6,298 bases of DNA from an uncultured Clostridia bacterium (GTDB lineage Bacteria > Bacillota > Clostridia > Christensenellales > UBA1242), in NCBI GenBank assembly GCA_947628195.1, contig CANQZB010000060.1:1-6298 (forward strand), in the 5' to 3' direction. The notes under the pieces were generated by a model. The model did not search any database. It worked only from the letters and a program-made list of their open reading frames with translations, and was not told the origin of the DNA. The stretch's first letter is position 1. Each line of letters opens with the position of its first letter. Below are positions 5,961 to 6,298 of this stretch, piece by piece. A program made the position numbers and the translations under genes.

Positions 5961-6298
5961 TTACACTTCCATTATTTCTGCAACTTTTTTTTCACAAGCG
6001 TTGTCAGATTTTGCAGTGTAATTATCTATTGTTTTTTGAACATCTTTTTCCAATGAATTGTATTCATCTTCACTAATTTCTGAATTCTTTTTCATTGTTT
6101 TAAAGGTTTCAAGCACATCGCGCCTTGCATTACGCATTGCAATTTTTGTTTCTTCCAAAAGTTTGCGAGCATCCTTGCTAAACTCGCGCCTACGCTCTTC
6201 TGTAAGCATTGGGAAGCCAACGCGTATGATTTTTCCGTCATCGCTTATAGATAAGCCTAAATTTGCAGATTCCAACCCTGTTCTTAAATTTCTTAAAG
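5961..6298 (-). CDS. frr: Ribosome recycling factor (5' part outside window)
   Basis: RRF splits post-termination ribosomes together with EF-G. The frame is open to the window edge: 111 codons plus two bases before the stop, from LRNLRTGLESANLGLSISDD onward. This corresponds to roughly the last 60% of a typical protein of about 185 residues. Seen: the end of domain II (SANLGLSISDDGKIIRVGFP), the hinge into domain I with LTEERRREFSKDARKL, the long charged helices of the three-helix bundle (IAMRNARRDVLETF, EISEDEYNSLEKDVQKTIDN) and the hallmark C-terminus EIMEV. A TTG codon at 6275 is internal, not the start; matching family residues continue upstream of it. It is the first gene seen of the frr-uppS-cdsA-rseP unit, and its promoter lies outside the window. 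Confidence 0.95.
   Translation of the reverse strand, partial: LRNLRTGLESANLGLSISDDGKIIRVGFPMLTEERRREFSKDARKLLEETKIAMRNARRDVLETFKTMKKNSEISEDEYNSLEKDVQKTIDNYTAKSDNACEKKVAEIMEV

Noticed and set aside
6273..6275. TTG as the start of a short RRF-like protein
   Set aside because: Family-matching residues (LRNLRTG) continue in frame to the window edge, so this is an internal Leu codon of a truncated frr.
1..6298. Mobile elements, CRISPR arrays, tRNA/rRNA genes or long repeats
   Set aside because: None found by eye on either strand; gene order and base composition look like continuous core chromosome.

Overview
The window is an AT-rich stretch of bacterial chromosome in which all seven genes lie on the minus strand. 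In transcription order they are frr (5' part outside the window), uppS, cdsA, rseP, a shortened polC-like gene, rimP and nusA (3' end outside the window). This gene order, together with a PolC-type (Gram-positive) DNA polymerase III relative, points to a low-GC Bacillota, most likely Clostridia-like. I cannot place it more finely from sequence alone. No rRNA, tRNA, mobile element or CRISPR array was seen, and no stretch longer than 88 bases lacks a gene.

Region 1 (3117-6298) holds frr-uppS-cdsA-rseP. Ribosome recycling factor is followed by undecaprenyl diphosphate synthase, CDP-diglyceride synthase and the site-2 intramembrane protease RseP. The frr/uppS and uppS/cdsA junctions have no spacer (stop TAA directly followed by ATG), so translational coupling is likely. 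The unit ends in a strong intrinsic terminator whose stem begins inside the rseP stop codon. dxr, which often lies between cdsA and rseP, and ispG or proS, which often lie between rseP and polC, are absent here.

Region 2 (1555-3118) is the unusual part. At the usual polC position there is an intact gene of about 506 codons. It has only the PolC N-terminal region, the OB fold and the DEDDh proofreading exonuclease. Both halves of the PHP domain and the whole polymerase core are missing. All five exonuclease residues are kept, and the linker that replaces the PHP half contains a QSGLF pentapeptide resembling a sliding-clamp-binding motif. A perfect-hexamer promoter (TTGACA, 18 bases, extended TATAAT) is interleaved with the rseP terminator and appears to place the transcript start on a GTG codon, giving a leaderless mRNA.

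Region 3 (1-1554) is the rimP-nusA unit, for ribosome maturation and transcription elongation. It has its own good promoter and a short leader that can fold into two mutually exclusive hairpins, one of which would hide the rimP Shine-Dalgarno sequence.

The main lead for follow-up is the stand-alone PolC-derived exonuclease and its compact terminator/promoter/leaderless start.
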